Assembly: GCA_964464035.1 (NCBI GenBank)
Contig: CAYXEN010000039.1
Span: 1-24,560, forward strand
From: CAYXEN01 sp964464035
GTDB lineage: Bacteria > Krumholzibacteriota > Krumholzibacteriia > WVZY01
Direction of reading: 5' to 3'
Length of the DNA stretch: 24,560 bases
Below the pieces are notes generated by a model. The model did not search any database, was not told the origin of the DNA, and saw only the letters and a list, made by a program, of their open reading frames with translations. Made by a program: the position numbers and the translations under genes. Positions 1-7,388 of the stretch are shown in pieces. How positions within the stretch are numbered: the stretch's first letter is position 1; the number at the start of each line of letters is the position of its first letter.

Positions 1-379
1 CCTCAGAAAAGCTGTCAAGAAAAAATATCCTCCCCTGAAAAAAATATTATTTCATTCTTCGGGCGGAATCCCACGTTGGGAATTTCCGTATTGCTATTCA
101 TCAATCGAAGATCTCACATTTTGAATACTTCATTCCAGAGCGTGAAAAACATCACCGAATTCTTGTCGCAAGGCTCGGTTTGCAAATTCTATTCCATTTC
201 CCGGATAGTGAGCCTTCACCGAGTCGCAGAGAGCATCCCGGCACCTTCGAGCGAAGCATGATCTCCGCCGCGCACCGCCGAGAGATCACCCGGGCAAGTG
301 ATCGTGTATCTCGTTATTCGTATTGCAATTCAGGCGTTTCCATGTATACTCTTACACCGAGCACAAGGAGGTCGTTTCG
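1..379. other. Upstream region without a recognisable gene
   Basis: No reading frame here has a ribosome-binding site or recognisable protein. The first 130 bases are AT-richer than what follows. Short frames at 76-261 and 180-446 give low-complexity Ser/Arg-rich translations and look spurious. The only functional signal I can support is a sigma70-like promoter at its right end, listed separately. A 7-bp dyad (259-265 with 282-288) lies upstream of that promoter; its role is unknown. Confidence 0.5.
323..350 (+). promoter_or_regulatory. Candidate sigma70 promoter for the DUF362 operon
   Basis: TTGCAA (323-328), 16-nt spacer, TATACT (345-350). The -10 box matches consensus at five of six positions. 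Transcription would begin near 357, giving a leader of about 23 nt that contains the AAGGAGG ribosome-binding site at 365-371 and leads to a TTG start at 380. The in-frame TTG at 323 coincides with the -35 box, which argues against translation starting there. Confidence 0.5.
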
Positions 380-1393
380 TTGTCACTGGTGCGCTTCACA
401 AGAGAGATTTTCGATAGAGGATCGGGAGAGCCGATTCCTTCGTTGATCGCCGAAATGGAAAAAGTTTTCTCGCCCGGCGACACGATTGCAATCAAGTTGC
501 ACATGGGCGAGGAGAGGAACAACACCTCCCTTTCCCCGATTCTCGCAAGATCGATAGCCAAGGCGATCATGGAAGTCGGGGCGAAACCTTTCCTCTTCGA
601 TTCCCCCGTCGCGTACAACAGCAGGCGCCACACGCCCGAAGGATACAAGGAACTGGCTCTCGCGAGAGGATTCACTCCGGACTACATCGGGTGCCCGGTC
701 GTGATATCGAACGAAGCGATCCCGCTCGAGGGATCCAAGGCGACGTATGGTTTCTGCAAGGTGCTGTCCGATGTCGACGGCACGTGCATTCTGACTCACG
801 TCAAGGGGCACATGTGCACCGGGTTCGGCGGAGCCATCAAGAACATCGGGATGGGTGCGATGAGCCGCGAGACGAAAACGCTCATTCACGACGGCGGCAA
901 GCCCGTCTACCGGGGGGGATGCACGGAATGCATGAAGTGCGTGGAGATGTGCCCCACCGGCAACGTACGCCTGGCCGAGGGGCGCCCCGAGTTCGACGTG
1001 TCTTATTGCACAGGTTGCTCCAACTGTTCATTCGTCTGCGAGGCCGGAGCGATAACTCCCGCGGTGGATTATTTCGACATGTTGCTGGCCGAGGCCGTAA
1101 AGCTGGCTCTCCCCCGCATGGGAAGGCTTCTCTTCATAAACAGCATGATCAACATAACGTCCCTCTGCGATTGCGCTCCCGACTCCGGCAGGATTCTCTG
1201 CGAAGACCTGGGCCACCTCGTGAGCCGGGACATCTGCGCGATCGAGAAGGCTTCTTTCGACATGATTCGAGAGCGCAAGGGCAGGGACGTGTTCATGGAC
1301 GAGCACCACGTATCCCCCGCCGGCCACCTGGAACGCCTGCGATCCTTGATGGGCGCTCCGGGTGAATACACCCTCCAGGGTGAAGAAGTCTGA
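380..1393 (+). CDS. DUF362 / ferredoxin-type 4Fe-4S protein
   Basis: A 337-residue cytoplasmic protein of the DUF362 family. The family fold is visible in IKLHMGEERNNTSLSP (residues 38-53) and in HVKGHMCTGFGGAIKNIGMG (140-159). Two 4Fe-4S motifs follow: C181, C184, C187, C191 followed by Pro, and C210, C213, C216, C220. Together they form a bacterial-ferredoxin module that should hold two clusters. The start is TTG at 380, because AAGGAGG sits 8 nt upstream and a promoter overlaps the longer alternative. The substrate of DUF362 proteins is not established; an electron-transfer or redox role is inference. The gene is followed after 14 nt by the NhaC antiporter, so the two are probably co-transcribed. 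Family assignment is secure, function is not. Confidence 0.85.
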   Translation: MSLVRFTREIFDRGSGEPIPSLIAEMEKVFSPGDTIAIKLHMGEERNNTSLSPILARSIAKAIMEVGAKPFLFDSPVAYNSRRHTPEGYKELALARGFTPDYIGCPVVISNEAIPLEGSKATYGFCKVLSDVDGTCILTHVKGHMCTGFGGAIKNIGMGAMSRETKTLIHDGGKPVYRGGCTECMKCVEMCPTGNVRLAEGRPEFDVSYCTGCSNCSFVCEAGAITPAVDYFDMLLAEAVKLALPRMGRLLFINSMINITSLCDCAPDSGRILCEDLGHLVSRDICAIEKASFDMIRERKGRDVFMDEHHVSPAGHLERLRSLMGAPGEYTLQGEEV

Positions 1394-1407
1394 ACGAAAG
1401 TAGCTCG

Positions 1408-3333
1408 ATGAGAAGAACTCTCCACATCCTGCTTGCCCTTGGAGCATTCCTCGTCCTCTTCTCCTCCATCGTCGTCCCCGGCGAGGCGGTCCCACCGCAA
1501 GCGGCCGTCGATATTCCCCGCGTCGTAGTGGCGGGAGTGCCGTTCAAGATCGGGGTGAGAATCCCCGAGGGCGCGGGATCCTTCGATATAAAGATCTTCA
1601 GACATGGAGAGCAAGTGTTCTCGAGCCGGGGATCCTCCCCGGCCGAACCCGTGGAAGTCACCCTCGCCAGCGGCGGCAGGTTCACCGTCGCGCTCGAAGC
1701 GGGAGGCAAGGAATGGATCACGGAAGGAAGAGCCCTTCCCGGCTTCTCGACCGTGCTTCCCCCCTTGCTCGCCATTCTCATGGCGTTGCTCTTCCGCCAG
1801 GTCGTGGTCGCCCTCTTCGCCGGGGTTTGGCTGGGGGCTTTCTTGATCATCGACTTCGATCCGCTGCGCAGCTTCTACTACGTGATCGACCACTATGTGA
1901 TAGATTCGCTCGCCGGGGCGAGCGGCGCCGACCACGTGTCAATCGCCATCTTCACGCTGCTCCTCGGGGGGATGGTGGGGATCTTCTCGCGCATGGGAGG
2001 CACCCAGGGCATAGTGGACGCGATATCGAGGCTCGCGACGAGCCCAAGGCGCGGCCAGATCGCTACGTGGTTGATGGGGGTCTTCATCTTCTTCGACGAC
2101 TACACCAACACCCTGATCGTGGGCAATACCATGCGCCCGTTGACCGACCGCCTGAGGATCTCCCGCGAGAAGCTCTCCTATATAGTAGATGCGACGGCCG
2201 CCCCCGTTACGTGCATAGCGATCATAACGAGCTGGATCGGCTTCGAGATCTCCCTTATAAAGGACGCCTTCGATTCGCTCGGCATAGTGCGCAACCCCTT
2301 CACCACATTCGTAAGCTCTATAAAATACAGCTTTTACCCGATTCTCACGCTGTTCTTCGGGCTCGTCATCGCCATATCCAGGCGGGATTTCGGGCCCATG
2401 CTCAAGGCGGAGCGGAGGGCCCGCTCGACGGGCAAGGTGTTGTCCGACAAGGCGGTTCCCATATCCAACATAGATACCGAGCTCTCCGTGGCGCCCGACA
2501 TCCCGCGCAGGTGGTACAACGCGGTGATTCCCATATTGATAGTCGTCGTGGGGACGGTGGTGGGATTGCTCCTCACGGGCAGGGCGTCGCTCGCCGAGGC
2601 GGGCAGGATCGACTACACGCTGATGGACGTCTTCCGCGAGAGCAACTCGTTCCAGGCGCTCTTGTGGAGCTCGCTCACGGGGTGCGTGGCGGCGATGCTT
2701 CTCGCCAGGGGCCAGCGGATCCTCTCTCTCACGGAGATCATGAACGCCTGGATGGCGGGGATAAAGTCGATGGTCCCGGCCATCGTCATCCTGGTGCTCG
2801 CCTGGTGCATCGGCTCTGTCTGCACCGATCTCCACACGGCGGACTACCTGGTCGCGAGCTTCTCCGACACGATAAACCCCCACATGTTGCCCGGCCTCAT
2901 CTTCGTGGCCGCCGCGGCGATAAGTTTCTCGACCGGAACGTCGTGGGGTACGATGACAATCCTCACTCCCATAACCATTCCGCTCGCTTTCAAGATACTG
3001 GAGATGAACTCGATAACGGGAGAGACGATGAATTCCATCCTTCTCCTGAGCATCGCCTCGATACTGGCAGGAAGCGTCTTCGGGGATCATTGCTCGCCGA
3101 TCTCCGACACGACGATCATGTCCTCCATGGCGAGCGCCGCCGACCACGTCGACCACGTGCGCACGCAGCTGCCCTACGCCCTCACCGTCGCCTTGGCCTC
3201 GCTGATCCTGGGTTACCTGCCGTCGGCCTTCGGCGTGCCCGCTCCCCTGTCGCTCCTCGCCGGAGGTGGGGTTCTCGCCGCGGTCATCATGATCTTCGGA
3301 AAGAAAGATACGCCCGATGGGAAACATCAATAA
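1408..3333 (+). CDS. NhaC-family Na+/H+ antiporter with N-terminal extracytoplasmic domain
   Basis: A 641-residue inner-membrane antiporter of the NhaC family (Pfam Na_H_antiporter type), expected to exchange Na+ for H+ and set cytoplasmic pH and sodium. Residues 1-27 form a signal peptide or first membrane segment. Residues about 30-110 are a soluble beta-rich, Ig-like stretch that ordinary NhaC proteins lack. The transporter core starts near residue 113. Family hallmarks are FFDDYTNTLIVGN (about 228-240), DATAAPVTC (261-269), STGTSWGTM and GDHCSPISDTTIMSS. Some ten or more hydrophobic segments are visible. The ATG at 1408 has only a weak ribosome-binding site, so translation may be coupled to the DUF362 gene 14 nt upstream. 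The 3' end overlaps the next gene by 17 nt. An amino-acid or malate/lactate exchange role, as in some NhaC relatives, cannot be excluded. Confidence 0.9.
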   Translation: MRRTLHILLALGAFLVLFSSIVVPGEAVPPQAAVDIPRVVVAGVPFKIGVRIPEGAGSFDIKIFRHGEQVFSSRGSSPAEPVEVTLASGGRFTVALEAGGKEWITEGRALPGFSTVLPPLLAILMALLFRQVVVALFAGVWLGAFLIIDFDPLRSFYYVIDHYVIDSLAGASGADHVSIAIFTLLLGGMVGIFSRMGGTQGIVDAISRLATSPRRGQIATWLMGVFIFFDDYTNTLIVGNTMRPLTDRLRISREKLSYIVDATAAPVTCIAIITSWIGFEISLIKDAFDSLGIVRNPFTTFVSSIKYSFYPILTLFFGLVIAISRRDFGPMLKAERRARSTGKVLSDKAVPISNIDTELSVAPDIPRRWYNAVIPILIVVVGTVVGLLLTGRASLAEAGRIDYTLMDVFRESNSFQALLWSSLTGCVAAMLLARGQRILSLTEIMNAWMAGIKSMVPAIVILVLAWCIGSVCTDLHTADYLVASFSDTINPHMLPGLIFVAAAAISFSTGTSWGTMTILTPITIPLAFKILEMNSITGETMNSILLLSIASILAGSVFGDHCSPISDTTIMSSMASAADHVDHVRTQLPYALTVALASLILGYLPSAFGVPAPLSLLAGGGVLAAVIMIFGKKDTPDGKHQ

Positions 3334-4264
3334 TATAGGCCCGGCCATCGTCATGGTGCTGTTGCTCGGGGCGCCGTCGGCGCGGGGGGCGAAGAGCGGG
3401 TCGGAAATGACCCGGTTCTCTCTCACCATAACGGACGAGCGGATCGAGAACCGCATCGCCGGGCACGCTCCTTCGACCGTCGAGGTTGCCTTCAGGAACG
3501 AGGTCACGTTGTACGGCCGCCTGGCCGTGAGCCCGGACGACTCTACGATCACCGTGGTCGCCTACAACGATTCCATAAGGTTCGAGAGACTGGCCCCGAT
3601 GCCCTTCGAGTCGTTCATGTCGCGCGATACCATGTACCACTCCACCAAGGCGGGGCCGAAAGTGAGCGACACCGGGCGCGTCGCTCTCTACGACTCGATG
3701 CTGGCCTGCATTTTCGAAGGGCCTTCGCTAGAGATCTCGCTCGGCAGGCCTGCGCGGATTCCCGGCGGCGAAGGTCGAGATCGGCTTTTCAGGGCGGAGA
3801 TCGAGGATCGAAAACCCGATTGCCCGAGCGGTGAATACGGCATGATAGATCCCCCCGTTTCCCTCGGCGCTTTCTTCGCCTCGCCCTGGCACGTCGTCGG
3901 GCGCGATGGCATCCGCTGGCGCTCGATCGTGAAGCTCCCCGGCTATTCGAGCCTGAGATTCCGCCCGGAGATCGTGGTCTCCTGGCGCACCGTGAGAGCG
4001 AGGGGGGAACTCGCGGCCGTCGTCACGGCGGATACGACTATCACTGACGTGCGCCTCAAGATGCCCAACGGGGAGACCTTCGTGATCCTCGAAGACAAGA
4101 TCCACGTGGGAGGGACGTTCTTTCTGGTGGAGGGGAAGGTGATCCCAGCCAAGGCGGAGCTGAGGATCGAGGAGCAAATCAAGCTCCTTCGGCCCGACAT
4201 AAGCAACCTGGTCGGCACGAAGAGCTGTTCCTATGTCCTGAGATTCCGGACGCTCGAGCCTTGA
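3317..4264 (+). CDS. Secreted protein of unknown function
   Basis: A 315-residue protein I do not recognise. Residues 1 to about 24 form a signal peptide (short polar start, hydrophobic core AIVMVLLLG, small residues before Ala-Lys), so it should be exported. The remainder looks mostly beta-stranded with alternating hydrophobic residues. There is no lipobox, no membrane anchor near the C-terminus and only a few cysteines. The ATG lies inside the last codons of the antiporter gene (17-nt overlap in a different frame), a layout typical of translational coupling. This suggests a periplasmic partner of the antiporter, by inference only. The stop at 4264 is followed by a region with a long inverted repeat and then an assembly gap. 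Confidence 0.75.
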   Translation: MGNINNIGPAIVMVLLLGAPSARGAKSGSEMTRFSLTITDERIENRIAGHAPSTVEVAFRNEVTLYGRLAVSPDDSTITVVAYNDSIRFERLAPMPFESFMSRDTMYHSTKAGPKVSDTGRVALYDSMLACIFEGPSLEISLGRPARIPGGEGRDRLFRAEIEDRKPDCPSGEYGMIDPPVSLGAFFASPWHVVGRDGIRWRSIVKLPGYSSLRFRPEIVVSWRTVRARGELAAVVTADTTITDVRLKMPNGETFVILEDKIHVGGTFFLVEGKVIPAKAELRIEEQIKLLRPDISNLVGTKSCSYVLRFRTLEP

Positions 4265-4282
4265 GGCTTTGTAGAAGAACTT

Positions 4283-4417
4283 GCGGGCGATGGTATGGGG
4301 GCGCTCCGGCTTCAGACAGTCCTCGCGCGCCTGTCATATAATCATGAAAACCTGCTGAGCACAAGGCGGGGCCGGCGCGCTGCGGAACTCGCCGTCGACC
4401 CCCATACCATCGCCCGC
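4283..4417. repeat. Long imperfect inverted repeat between convergent genes, next to a gap
   Basis: A perfect 19-bp inverted repeat has arms at 4283-4301 and 4399-4417. Inside it an additional 7-bp pair (GCGCGCC at 4325-4331, GGCGCGC at 4374-4380) could extend the stem. The outer loop is 97 nt. The element lies between two converging genes and its right arm ends 2 nt before the N gap. It could be a bidirectional terminator-like structure, a small mobile-element remnant with terminal inverted repeats, or simply the hairpin that broke the assembly. No target-site duplication is visible. Confidence 0.55.
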
Positions 4418-4419
4418 CG

Positions 4420-4519
4420 NNNNNNNNNNNNNNNNNNNNNNNNNNNNNNNNNNNNNNNNNNNNNNNNNNNNNNNNNNNNNNNNNNNNNNNNNNNNNNNNN
4501 NNNNNNNNNNNNNNNNNNN
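4420..4519. other. Assembly gap (100 N)
   Basis: Exactly 100 N, a placeholder of unknown true length. Unlike the two other gaps, the sequences on its two sides share no terminal overlap. The right side resumes 4 nt before the stop codon of the TPR gene, so the region between the two convergent genes is incomplete. Confidence 0.98.
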
Positions 4520-4523
4520 CAAT

Positions 4524-6170
4524 TCAAGGCTGGATCGAGGAAAGGGCCTTCATCTTCTCCCGCGCGCGCTGGACCGCTCCCAGCTCCCAAGAGGCATCGT
4601 CCCAGTGGGCGAGGAAACGTTCGTAAAACTCTCCGGCCTTTTTCATGTCCCCCTTGGCCGCGGCGGCCTCGCCGAGATAGAAGAAGGATTGCACGTACCG
4701 CACCGGGTCCCAGTGGTAGGGATATTCCAGCTTCCCCCTCTCACTCACTGCCTTCGTGAAATACGTCGCCGCCTTCTCCGCTTCGCCGCTCTCGTAGAAC
4801 GCGAAGCCGAGGAAGTAGTAATCGTCCGGGGAAGGCGTCCGCCGGGAAAGCGCTTTTATCGCCTTCTCGAACTTGCTTTCCTTTATGGAGGCCAGCGCGG
4901 CCAGCCCGTCGCGCTTCACGTCTATCGCCCGCAACCATCTTCTCCAATCCTTCTCGCCCCTTATCTTGTCAAGGACATGGTTGGCCCTCTTCATCTCGCC
5001 GTAATAGAGATCCAGGCGCAGCTTGCAGAGCTCGAGCGGAATCGCGCCGAAGTTGCCCTGCCACTTGTCGAGGACGGATTCGGCGTCCTCGCCCTGGCCC
5101 AGCTCGCAGAGATAGTCCACCAGCTCGAACAGGTAACGGAAGGCCCGTCGCCCCGAGCGGGCGGTGAGCGCCTGCCTTATCGCCTCGTCCAGTTCATCCT
5201 TCGCCTCGTCGAAACGTCCCGCGAGAAAGTCGGTGTAGGCGATGGCCTCGTGCGCCGTCGCGGTGAGGGAGGGATCCGCGAAGAGAAGGAGCTTCTCGAA
5301 GCTGACCCGCGCCGCTTCCAGGTCGTTTCGAGCGGCGTAGAGGTACCCTTGGGTGAGGATGGCCGGCACGTACCTCGAATCCAGGTAGAGGGCGTTCCTG
5401 CAAAAGGCAAACGCGTCTTCCGAGCGACCCAGCGCCAGCTCGACGCGGGCCAGGAGAACGTACGGGAACGGTTCGCCCGGATAGATGCCGGCTAGGTCCT
5501 TGGCCTTTCTCTCCGCTTCCTCGAAGTCGCCCTCCGATGCGAAACAGCGAACCAGGAGCTCCCGCGCCCTTCCGTGGCTCTCGTCATCGCCGAGGACGCG
5601 CTTCAGCTCTTGCTTGACACGGCCGAAGCGGCCGAGCTCGAGGTAGACCCGCGCCAGGGCGAGCCGTTCGTCGACGTCGCCGGGATTGTTCTCCAGCAGC
5701 CGCTCGAGCTTGGTGGCCGCGCTCTCGTAGTCCGAACCGAGATAGTAGTCGGCCATTGCGGAGACGAGGATCGAATCATCGCGCTCCGCGGCCGAGTTCA
5801 TGGCGCGCACGAGCGAGCGCCTGAGAGCCGCTTCGTCGTAGTAATCCGGGGCGCCGTAGCATTCCACCGCGGCGATCAAGGCGGAAATATCGGTGCTGTC
5901 CTGCTCCACCACCTTGGCAAAGACTTTCGCGGCCTCGGGGTAGTGCCATTGCTCGAGAAACTCCTCGCCCGTCTTGCGGAGTTCCTCGATCCCGTAGCCC
6001 TGGATTTGATCCGCCCCGATGTCGGCCGCGGCGAGCGGGGGCGATGAAGCGATCGGTTGCCGGTCGTAGACCGTCTCGGGAGGAGGGCTCACCGGCCCGA
6101 GCGAGCGGAGGAATATCGTCGCTCCCACGAGAACGGCGGCCAATATCAATGTATAGAAAAAAGCCTTCAC
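4524..6170 (-). CDS. TPR-repeat protein with N-terminal membrane anchor
   Basis: A 548-residue protein. Residues about 4-24 are one hydrophobic segment (FFYTLILAAVLVGATIFL), an anchor or uncleaved signal. After a Pro/Ser/Ala linker it is a solenoid of paired helices with repeated TPR-like patterns (for example ALARVYLELGRF, VLLARVELALGRS, YFLGFAFYESGE, FYLGEAAAAKGD), so it should be a scaffold for protein interactions, most likely facing the periplasm. I chose the GTG at 6170 because its GTGA overlaps the TGA of the upstream reductase gene and the hydrophobic segment starts there. The same frame is open further upstream to 6803, but that part is a shadow of the reductase gene. The two genes form a translationally coupled pair. 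Binding partners are unknown. Confidence 0.8.
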   Translation of the reverse strand: MKAFFYTLILAAVLVGATIFLRSLGPVSPPPETVYDRQPIASSPPLAAADIGADQIQGYGIEELRKTGEEFLEQWHYPEAAKVFAKVVEQDSTDISALIAAVECYGAPDYYDEAALRRSLVRAMNSAAERDDSILVSAMADYYLGSDYESAATKLERLLENNPGDVDERLALARVYLELGRFGRVKQELKRVLGDDESHGRARELLVRCFASEGDFEEAERKAKDLAGIYPGEPFPYVLLARVELALGRSEDAFAFCRNALYLDSRYVPAILTQGYLYAARNDLEAARVSFEKLLLFADPSLTATAHEAIAYTDFLAGRFDEAKDELDEAIRQALTARSGRRAFRYLFELVDYLCELGQGEDAESVLDKWQGNFGAIPLELCKLRLDLYYGEMKRANHVLDKIRGEKDWRRWLRAIDVKRDGLAALASIKESKFEKAIKALSRRTPSPDDYYFLGFAFYESGEAEKAATYFTKAVSERGKLEYPYHWDPVRYVQSFFYLGEAAAAKGDMKKAGEFYERFLAHWDDASWELGAVQRAREKMKALSSIQP

Positions 6171-7174
6171 TTCCCCGGCTTCCTCTTCTCGATCTCGTCC
6201 AGGATCTCCTTGGCCCTGAAAGCCTCGGGGCCGAGCTTCTTCTTGTGTGCTTCGAGGACCTTTGCGAGGACCGTCTCGTTGAAAGGAACCGGAACGCCGT
6301 GCTTCTTCCCCAGCTCTATTATGGGTCCGTGGAAGTACTCGTTCTCGACGTCCTTGCGCTTGAGGTAGAGATTCTGCCATGTGGAGTTGTTCACCTTTAT
6401 GTATGACGGCGATTTTTGGGCGCGGGGCTTCCTCAAGTCGTTCATCATTTCGTCCAGCGAGAAGTCGCGGCCGTCGCAGGACTTGGCCCTGATCTTGTCC
6501 GCCTTGAGCACCTTCTTCGCTTCCTCGATCACGCCGATCTTGAGTTTCATGAACTCGATCGTGTCGTGGTCGCGGGGCTCGACGATCGCGTTGAGAGTGC
6601 TCTGGAGGCTCACGACCAGCTTGAGCCACTTGTCGCACATTATGCTCCGCGAGACCGAGCTCTGCAGGCCGGCTTCCTCGAAGGCCTTGGCGAGCTTGCG
6701 GGCGAACGGATCGACTCCTTTGGGATACTTGCCGATGATGATCCTCCCCACCCTTCGGAAAGTCACCCTGCCCGGATGAAGCAACGAGCACGTCATTCTG
6801 CATACGCCCCCGTAGACGTTCTCGAAGCGTTCCGCGATCATCTCCTCGTTCGCGATCCCGTTCTGGAAACTGACGATCGGCACCTCGTCCGGAACCACAT
6901 CGGCGAGTTCATCGACGCACTTGCGGGTGCTGTTGGACTTGGGGGTGAAGAGGATGCACGTATCCTCGGACGGTTCGAGCTTGCCCAGCTTCGTCACCGC
7001 CTCGAGCTCGGCGAAATACTCGCCCGTGGTCGAGCGCAGCTTGATGCCCTTTTGCTTGTTTATGGCATCGACGTGTTCCTTGCGGCCCACGAGGGTTACT
7101 TCGTTGCGCTTCAGCGCAAGCATCCCGCCGAGGGCGCTGCCGATGGCTCCCGCGCCGAAAACCACAACTCTCAT
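6167..7174 (-). CDS. Ketopantoate reductase family protein (2-dehydropantoate 2-reductase-like)
   Basis: A 335-residue NADPH-dependent oxidoreductase of the ApbA/PanE family. Bona fide members reduce 2-dehydropantoate to pantoate in coenzyme A synthesis. Residues 1-12 carry the Rossmann nucleotide-binding motif GAGAIG, and QNGIANEE (104-111) is the family's conserved Asn-Gly motif. The helical C-domain has WLK (183-185), where K185 aligns with the catalytic Lys. VENEYFHG carries the conserved acidic residue, and HGVPVP is the usual late motif. The Asn four residues after the catalytic Lys is a Ser here (S189), so the substrate could be a different 2-keto acid. The ATG is preceded by an AGGTGG-type site. 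The gene overlaps the TPR gene by 4 nt and diverges from the symporter gene. No other pantothenate genes are nearby. Confidence 0.8.
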   Translation of the reverse strand: MRVVVFGAGAIGSALGGMLALKRNEVTLVGRKEHVDAINKQKGIKLRSTTGEYFAELEAVTKLGKLEPSEDTCILFTPKSNSTRKCVDELADVVPDEVPIVSFQNGIANEEMIAERFENVYGGVCRMTCSLLHPGRVTFRRVGRIIIGKYPKGVDPFARKLAKAFEEAGLQSSVSRSIMCDKWLKLVVSLQSTLNAIVEPRDHDTIEFMKLKIGVIEEAKKVLKADKIRAKSCDGRDFSLDEMMNDLRKPRAQKSPSYIKVNNSTWQNLYLKRKDVENEYFHGPIIELGKKHGVPVPFNETVLAKVLEAHKKKLGPEAFRAKEILDEIEKRKPGK

Positions 7175-7235
7175 GACCGAACCACCTGTACTCTGTTCGC
7201 GATCGTTTTGTCGACCCCATGTGCTTCATTATTGA

Positions 7236-7263
7236 GTATTACGGAACCCACCTGGAATTGCAA
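7236..7263 (-). promoter_or_regulatory. Candidate promoter for the reductase-TPR operon
   Basis: Read on the minus strand: TTGCAA (7263-7258), 16-nt spacer, TAATAC (7241-7236). It has the same -35 hexamer and spacer length as the promoter proposed at 323-350. It is placed about 60 nt upstream of the ATG at 7174. The match is moderate, so this is a candidate only. Confidence 0.35.
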
Positions 7264-7306
7264 GCCGAATAGGAACGCCGGCGCTTCGGCCGGGGAGGCA
7301 AAATAC

Positions 7307-7336
7307 TTGACAGTAAAGCCTTTCTGCGGTTATAGT
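7307..7336 (+). promoter_or_regulatory. Sigma70-type promoter for the LeuT-fold symporter
   Basis: A perfect TTGACA (7307-7312), 18-nt spacer and TATAGT (7331-7336), the strongest promoter in the window. Transcription should start near 7343, leaving a leader of about 45 nt before the TTG start at 7389, with AGGGGGA (7377-7383) as ribosome-binding site. It is divergent from, and about 45 bp from, the minus-strand candidate. Confidence 0.65.
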
Positions 7337-7388
7337 AGCGGCTTTCAGGCCTCTCAAGATATGCATTCGCTGAATCAGGGGGACTCGT

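Noticed and set aside
259..288. 7-bp dyad TGATCTC / GAGATCA upstream of the DUF362 promoter as an operator
   Set aside because: The arms are short, the spacing is 16 nt, and no second copy supports it. It could be chance.
1939..3552. A 537-codon open frame on the minus strand opposite the NhaC gene
   Set aside because: The translation is rich in Arg, His, Gly and Asp without hydrophobic core patterns, and mirrors a well-supported antiporter gene. It is a GC-rich antisense shadow. The same holds for plus-strand frames at 1713-3338, 6416-7756, 7958-8965 and 10083-11195.
6171..6803. N-terminal extension of the TPR gene up to 6803
   Set aside because: This part lies entirely inside the reductase gene in another frame and gives Arg/Gln/Gly-rich text. 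The GTG at 6170 with GTGA overlap and an immediate membrane segment is the better start.
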